Part shown: positions 4,988 to 8,554 of the stretch, in pieces
Position numbering within the stretch: position 1 is the stretch's first letter
Layout of the letters: each line of letters starts with the position of its first letter
Source of the DNA: Oscillospiraceae bacterium
GTDB lineage: Bacteria; Bacillota; Clostridia; Oscillospirales; Ruminococcaceae
DNA length: 8,554 nt
NCBI GenBank assembly: GCA_003516865.1
Contig: DPBR01000023.1
Coordinates: 22,440 to 30,993 of the forward strand
Reading direction: 5' to 3'
Made by a program: the position numbers and the translations under genes
The notes under the pieces: generated by a model
The model's input: only the letters and a program-made list of their open reading frames with translations
Told to the model about the DNA's origin: nothing
Databases searched by the model: none

Positions 4988-6928
4988 ATGATTAAGGTAC
5001 AACTCAAAAACGGCGAAATCAAGGAGTTCGAGGCGGGTATTTCCGTTTTCGACGCGGCAAGAGAGCTTGGTCTTGCGAAAACAGCGTGCGCGGGCGAAAT
5101 CGACGGCGCGGTCTGCGATATGCGAACTAAGCTTGAAAAGGACTGCACGCTCAATATCCTCACCTTCGAGGACGAGCAGGGTCAAAGAGCATTCAACCAC
5201 ACCGCTTCACATATTCTCGCGCAGGCGGTTAAGCGTCTGTTCCCGAACGTAAAGCTTGCGATTGGTCCTGCGATTGACAACGGATTTTACTACGATTTTG
5301 ATACAGACGAGCCTTTTACCGTCGAAACTCTCGCGAAAATCGAGTCTGAAATGAAGAAAATCGTCAAGGAGAGCATTAAAATCGAGCAGTTTTATCTTGC
5401 TCCCGATGAGGCGATTAAGTATCTTGAGGAGCAGGACGAGCCTTATAAGGTTGAACTCTGCCGTGAGCACGCGGACAAGGGCGAGCCTATCTCGTTCTAC
5501 AAGCAGGGTGATTTCACCGACCTCTGCGCGGGTCCGCACCTTATGTCGACTTCTTCCGTAAAAGCGTATAAGCTTACTTCCGTTACCGGAGCTTACTGGC
5601 GCGGAAGCGAGAAGAATAAGATGCTTACGCGTATTTACGGCACTGCGTTTCCGTCCAAAGACGAGCTTAACGCTCATCTCACCGCTCTTGAAGAAGCTAA
5701 AAAGCGCGACCACAACAAGCTGGGACGCGAACTTGAATATTTCACGACAGTCGATGTTATCGGACAGGGACTGCCCGTTCTTCTGCCGAAGGGCGCGAGA
5801 GTTGTTCAGCTTCTCCAGCGCTGGGTTGAGGACGAGGAATACAAGCGCGGCTGCCTGCTTACGAAAACGCCGCTTTTCGCAAAGCGCGAGTTCTACAAGA
5901 TTTCCGGTCACTGGGACCACTATCTTGACGGTATGTTTATTATGGGCGACCCGTATGACGAGGAAAAGGAGTGCTTTGCGCTGCGTCCGATGACCTGCCC
6001 GTTCCAGTATCAGGTTTTCCTTAACAGACAGCGCAGCTACCGCGATTTGCCTATGCGCCTTACCGAAACCTCCACGCTTTTCCGCAACGAGGACAGCGGC
6101 GAGATGCATGGACTTATCCGCGTTCGTCAGTTCACGATTTCCGAGGGACACTATATTCTCCGTCCCGAACAGCTTGAGGAGGAATTCGCGCACTGCCTTG
6201 AGCTTGCGAAGTACTTCCTCGGCACGGTTGGACTGCTTGACGACTGTACGTTCCGCTTCTCACAGTGGGACCCCGCAAACCCCAAGAACAAGTACGAGGG
6301 TACAAAGGAACAGTGGGATACCGCTCAGGCGACGATGAAGAAAATTCTCGACGACCTCGGCGTTGAGTATACGATAGGCTTTGACGAGGCTGCGTTCTAT
6401 GGGCCGAAGCTCGACGTTCAGTACAAGAACGTTTTCGGCAAGGAGGACACGATTGTCACCATTCAGATTGATATGCTGCTTGCAGAGAGATTTGGAATGG
6501 AATACGTCGATGTTGACGGCACGAAAAAGCGCCCCTATATCATTCACCGCACATCGCTCGGCTGCTTTGAAAGAACGCTCGCTTATCTTATCGAGAAATA
6601 CGCGGGCGCGCTTCCGCTCTGGATGTCGCCGGAGCAGGTTCGCATTCTCCCAATAACCGACCGCGCAAAGGAATACGCGGAGAACATCTCGAAGCGTCTT
6701 GAGGGAATGGGTATCCGCACGTTCGTTGATAACAGAAACGAAAAAATCGGCTATAAAATTCGTCAGGCGCAGCTTGAAAAAATCCCGTACTTCTTCATTG
6801 TCGGCGACAAGGAAGTCGAGGACGGAACGGTTTCGCTGCGCTCGAGAAAGGACGGCGACCTCGGAGCGGCACCGCTTGACGAGGTTATCGCTAAAATCGT
6901 TAAGGAAAACGCCGATAAGGTAAGATAA
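4988..6928 (+). CDS. thrS: Threonyl-tRNA synthetase
   Basis: A 646-residue cytoplasmic enzyme that charges tRNA-Thr. Domains in order: TGS (about 1-61); the editing domain with HTASH (His71, His75) and LCAGPH (Cys180, His184), which clears mischarged serine; the class II catalytic core (about 245-540); and the anticodon-binding domain (about 548-646). Likely zinc ligands are Cys337, His374 and His520. Motif 2 is TSTLFRNED (Arg366) and motif 3 is HRTSLGCFERT (Arg529). The core differs from the E. coli type: MTCPFQYQVF stands where MNCPGHxxIF is usual, and TIVTIQID where CGTIQLD is usual. As I recall, such forms occur in clostridia, and the metal and motif residues remain, so I expect an active enzyme. 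AAAGGA lies seven bases before the ATG at 4988. It is transcribed alone, with its own promoter and a terminator after it. Confidence 0.97.
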   Translation: MIKVQLKNGEIKEFEAGISVFDAARELGLAKTACAGEIDGAVCDMRTKLEKDCTLNILTFEDEQGQRAFNHTASHILAQAVKRLFPNVKLAIGPAIDNGFYYDFDTDEPFTVETLAKIESEMKKIVKESIKIEQFYLAPDEAIKYLEEQDEPYKVELCREHADKGEPISFYKQGDFTDLCAGPHLMSTSSVKAYKLTSVTGAYWRGSEKNKMLTRIYGTAFPSKDELNAHLTALEEAKKRDHNKLGRELEYFTTVDVIGQGLPVLLPKGARVVQLLQRWVEDEEYKRGCLLTKTPLFAKREFYKISGHWDHYLDGMFIMGDPYDEEKECFALRPMTCPFQYQVFLNRQRSYRDLPMRLTETSTLFRNEDSGEMHGLIRVRQFTISEGHYILRPEQLEEEFAHCLELAKYFLGTVGLLDDCTFRFSQWDPANPKNKYEGTKEQWDTAQATMKKILDDLGVEYTIGFDEAAFYGPKLDVQYKNVFGKEDTIVTIQIDMLLAERFGMEYVDVDGTKKRPYIIHRTSLGCFERTLAYLIEKYAGALPLWMSPEQVRILPITDRAKEYAENISKRLEGMGIRTFVDNRNEKIGYKIRQAQLEKIPYFFIVGDKEVEDGTVSLRSRKDGDLGAAPLDEVIAKIVKENADKVR

Positions 6929-6936
6929 CATTGGGC

Positions 6937-6977
6937 GGGATTGCTCCTGTCCGAGGCGGCGGGGCAATCCCTTTATT
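6937..6977 (+). terminator. Intrinsic terminator after thrS
   Basis: Arms 6937-6947 and 6961-6971 give an 11-bp stem (one U-G pair) with a 13-nt loop, followed by TTTATT (6972-6977). The broken U-tract may allow some readthrough into the next gene, which has no obvious promoter of its own. Confidence 0.75.
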
Positions 6978-6991
6978 AAACAAGGAGAATT

Positions 6992-7468
6992 ATGGCAGAA
7001 GAAAAAATGGATTGGCTGGAGGATTTGAATTCGCTGAACAAGGAACTTGAGCAGCGTATTCTCGAAGCCAACGAGGACAAAACCCTCGTAAAATGGAGCA
7101 AGCTGCTTCCCGACCTTATGACGGCGGAAATTCTTATGGTCGGGCAGTTTTCGGGAGTGAAAAACGCGAACGGCGAAGAAGCTCTCGGTATTCTGATGCT
7201 TCAGAAAGACGGCAAAGCAATTGTTCCTTTTTTTACAAATCCCGAAAGGATAAAAGCTCTTGTTACTCCCGAAAAGAACAAATTTGACGTTCTGAGGGTG
7301 AACGCGGCGCGTTTCTTTATGTCTATAAAAGGCAAAAGCGCGGTTCTGAACCCGTTTTCGCCTTATACAAGGGTTTTCTCACCGTTTGAGATAAAGGTTC
7401 TTGCAGCCGAATATATCGACAAGGCTCCGCCTGTTGAAAACAGCGGCGCTGCGGTTAAGCCGGAATAA
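6992..7468 (+). CDS. SseB N-terminal domain protein, function unknown
   Basis: A 158-residue soluble, acidic protein with no signal peptide or membrane segment. After an acidic helix (6-30), the body matches the SseB N-terminal domain pattern: LGILMLQKDGKAIVPFFTNPERI (65-87), then SAVLNPFSPYTRVFSPFEIKVL (116-137). The FTNPE and NPFS blocks are the recognisable parts. In enterics SseB enhances serine sensitivity by an unclear mechanism; in Firmicutes the domain is widespread and uncharacterised, so I infer no function. ATG 6992 has AAGGAG four bases upstream, slightly close. It lies downstream of the thrS terminator and 21 nt before the glycosyltransferase gene, with which it probably forms a transcription unit. 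The last 15 residues are low-complexity. Domain call moderately sure, role unknown. Confidence 0.78.
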   Translation: MAEEKMDWLEDLNSLNKELEQRILEANEDKTLVKWSKLLPDLMTAEILMVGQFSGVKNANGEEALGILMLQKDGKAIVPFFTNPERIKALVTPEKNKFDVLRVNAARFFMSIKGKSAVLNPFSPYTRVFSPFEIKVLAAEYIDKAPPVENSGAAVKPE

Positions 7469-7472
7469 TATG

Positions 7473-7492
7473 AAGGATTGGTATAAGCTTTG
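7473..7492 (+). promoter_or_regulatory. Ribosome binding site and TTG start of the glycosyltransferase gene
   Basis: AAGGA (7473-7477) lies twelve bases before TTG 7490, a wide gap. TTG is the only usable start: an in-frame TAA stands at 7484-7486 and the next Met is residue 29, inside the conserved fold. The arrangement predicts weak initiation. Confidence 0.6.
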
Positions 7493-8431
7493 AATACGTT
7501 TTGTAAAACTCTCAGTATAATTGTTCCCTGCTATAACGAAGAGGAAAGCGTTCCGCTGTTTTACGCGGAAACGATGAAACAGGAAACGTTTTTCCACGAA
7601 AAAGGCGTCGAGCTTGAATTTATCTTCATAAACGACGGTTCGCGCGATAAAACCGTCGAGGTTGTGAAGTCGCTTCGTGAAAAAGACGAGCGCGTTCATC
7701 TCGTTTCGTTTTCGCGGAATTTTGGCAAAGAAGCCGCGATTTACGCGGGATTTCAGAAAGCAAAGGGCGATTTTGTCGTGCTTATGGACGCGGATTTGCA
7801 GGACCCGCCCGCGCTTCTTCCCGAAATGTACGGTCACATTGAAAGCGGCTATGACAGCGTTGCGACAAGGCGCGTGAACCGAAAGGGCGAGCCGCCTATT
7901 CGTTCGTTTTTTGCGAGAAGATTTTACGGTCTTATGCGGAAAATTTCGACAACCGAGATTGTCGACGGCGCGCGTGATTACCGTATGATGACGCGGCAGG
8001 TCTGCGACGCAATACTCTCGATGAGCGAGTACAACCGATTCTCAAAGGGAATATTCGGCTGGGTCGGCTTTGAAACAAAATGGCTCGAATATGAGAATAT
8101 TCAGCGTGCCGCGGGCGAAACAAAGTGGTCGTTCTGGAAGCTGTTCAAGTACTCGATTGAAGGAATTATGGCTTTTTCAACTGTTCCGCTGATGATTTCG
8201 CTGGTTTTGGGCATTATTTTCGGTATTCTCGGCTTCGGTTTTATGCTGTTTTTCATCATAAGCGCGGCTGTGAGCGGGCTGAACCCGTTCAACGGCGGCA
8301 CGATTGTAAGCGCGGTCGCGTTCATCGGCGGCATAATTCTCGGCTGTATGGGCATTCTCGGACTGTATACCTCAAAGCTTTACCTCGAAGTCAAGCAAAG
8401 ACCGATTTATCTCATCAAAGAGGAATTTTAA
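7490..8431 (+). CDS. Membrane-anchored family 2 glycosyltransferase (DPM1/GtrB-like)
   Basis: A 313-residue enzyme with an N-terminal GT-A domain and two C-terminal membrane segments (about 234-258 and 272-296), the layout of transferases that move a sugar from a nucleotide donor to undecaprenyl phosphate. Visible motifs: LSIIVPCYNEEES (8-20), FINDGSRDKT (46-55), FSRNFGKEAA (74-83), the metal-binding DAD with LQDPP (100-107), ARDYRMM (161-167), and AGETKWSFWKLFKYSIEGI (208-226) at the membrane edge. The lipid-linked sugar would probably serve cell-wall glycopolymer or lipid decoration on the outer face; the sugar and the final acceptor cannot be told from the sequence. No flippase or acceptor transferase gene is present in the window. 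The TTG start is forced by an upstream in-frame stop. It follows the SseB-domain gene by 21 nt. Confidence 0.92.
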   Translation: MNTFCKTLSIIVPCYNEEESVPLFYAETMKQETFFHEKGVELEFIFINDGSRDKTVEVVKSLREKDERVHLVSFSRNFGKEAAIYAGFQKAKGDFVVLMDADLQDPPALLPEMYGHIESGYDSVATRRVNRKGEPPIRSFFARRFYGLMRKISTTEIVDGARDYRMMTRQVCDAILSMSEYNRFSKGIFGWVGFETKWLEYENIQRAAGETKWSFWKLFKYSIEGIMAFSTVPLMISLVLGIIFGILGFGFMLFFIISAAVSGLNPFNGGTIVSAVAFIGGIILGCMGILGLYTSKLYLEVKQRPIYLIKEEF

Positions 8432-8464
8432 CAAACCCGCGTGTGGACGGCTTCGCCTTCAGTC

Positions 8465-8522
8465 GGTCGCTTCGCTCCGGTGCCTCCGGCGGGTGGTCGC
8501 TTCGCTCCGGTGCCTCCGGCGG
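8465..8522. repeat. Two tandem copies of a 28-bp GC-rich repeat, 30-bp period
   Basis: Positions 8465-8492 and 8495-8522 are identical over 28 bases and separated by two bases. The unit begins GGTCGCTTCGCTCCGG and carries two CCGG sites that can pair, so each copy can fold by itself. It is preceded by a related TTCGC-rich stretch (8449-8464). GC content is far above the surrounding genes. This resembles dispersed extragenic repeats near gene ends; only two units are visible, with no CRISPR-like spacers. Confidence 0.85.
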
Positions 8523-8524
8523 CC

Positions 8525-8554
8525 TAAGACCTTTTTCTGAAGAAAAAGGTCTTA
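8525..8554. terminator. Perfect 13-bp hairpin at the window edge, probable terminator
   Basis: TAAGACCTTTTTC (8525-8537), loop TGAA, GAAAAAGGTCTTA (8542-8554). The stem is perfect and ends exactly at the window end, so any U-tract is out of view. Its place 94 bases after the glycosyltransferase stop fits a terminator, possibly for both strands, or the end of a mobile repeat. Confidence 0.6.

Noticed and set aside
5207..6193. A 328-codon minus-strand open frame inside thrS
   Set aside because: It is an antisense shadow of a clearly recognised gene, with no ribosome binding site and an unlikely amino acid make-up.
8465..8522. CRISPR array
   Set aside because: The units are separated by only two bases, so there are no spacers.

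Overview
The window looks like a chromosomal segment of a Gram-positive anaerobe of the Clostridia, most likely in or near the Oscillospiraceae/Ruminococcaceae. The evidence is the rpmH-rnpA-yidD-yidC-khpB order, a type III pantothenate kinase beside an ECF transporter S component, AGGAGG-type ribosome binding sites, TTGACA/TATAAT promoters with 17-nt spacers, and protein variants such as a clostridial-style ThrS. The taxon is an inference from gene content and style. I see no phage genes, insertion sequences, tRNAs or CRISPR arrays, and base and codon use look even across the genes.

Layout. Minus strand, 2698 down to 1: rpmH (L34), rnpA (RNase P protein), yidD, yidC/oxa1 insertase and the start of khpB/jag, packed as one operon behind a promoter with consensus -35 and -10 boxes (2784-2812). 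This operon joins ribosome and RNase P parts to membrane-protein insertion and RNA binding. Plus strand, 2961-4432: coaX and an ECF S component, probably a pantothenate uptake and phosphorylation pair, driven by an extended -10 promoter (2897-2925).

The 555 bases from 4433 to 4987 hold no convincing protein gene. On the minus strand there is a TTGACA-17-TAAAAT promoter (4794-4822), then about 335 nt rich in short helices, two of them capped by GNRA tetraloops as read on that strand. It ends in a 16-bp hairpin followed by seven U on that strand. I read this as a free-standing structured RNA gene that I cannot assign to a family; it is the best candidate for something undescribed here. It is divergent from the thrS promoter, and the two -35 regions form an inverted repeat.

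Plus strand, 4988-8431: thrS (threonyl-tRNA synthetase) with a short leader that has no T-box but has a hairpin covering the ribosome binding site; an intrinsic terminator; a small SseB-domain protein; and a membrane-anchored family 2 glycosyltransferase of the polyprenyl-phosphate type. The right edge holds two 30-bp tandem repeat units and a perfect 13-bp hairpin cut by the window end.

Other points to check: yidC appears to start at a rare AUA codon, because its conserved N-terminus reads upstream of any ordinary start codon; YidC carries a loop of about 230 residues between its second and third membrane segments; and YidD has extra cysteines in its C-terminal motif.
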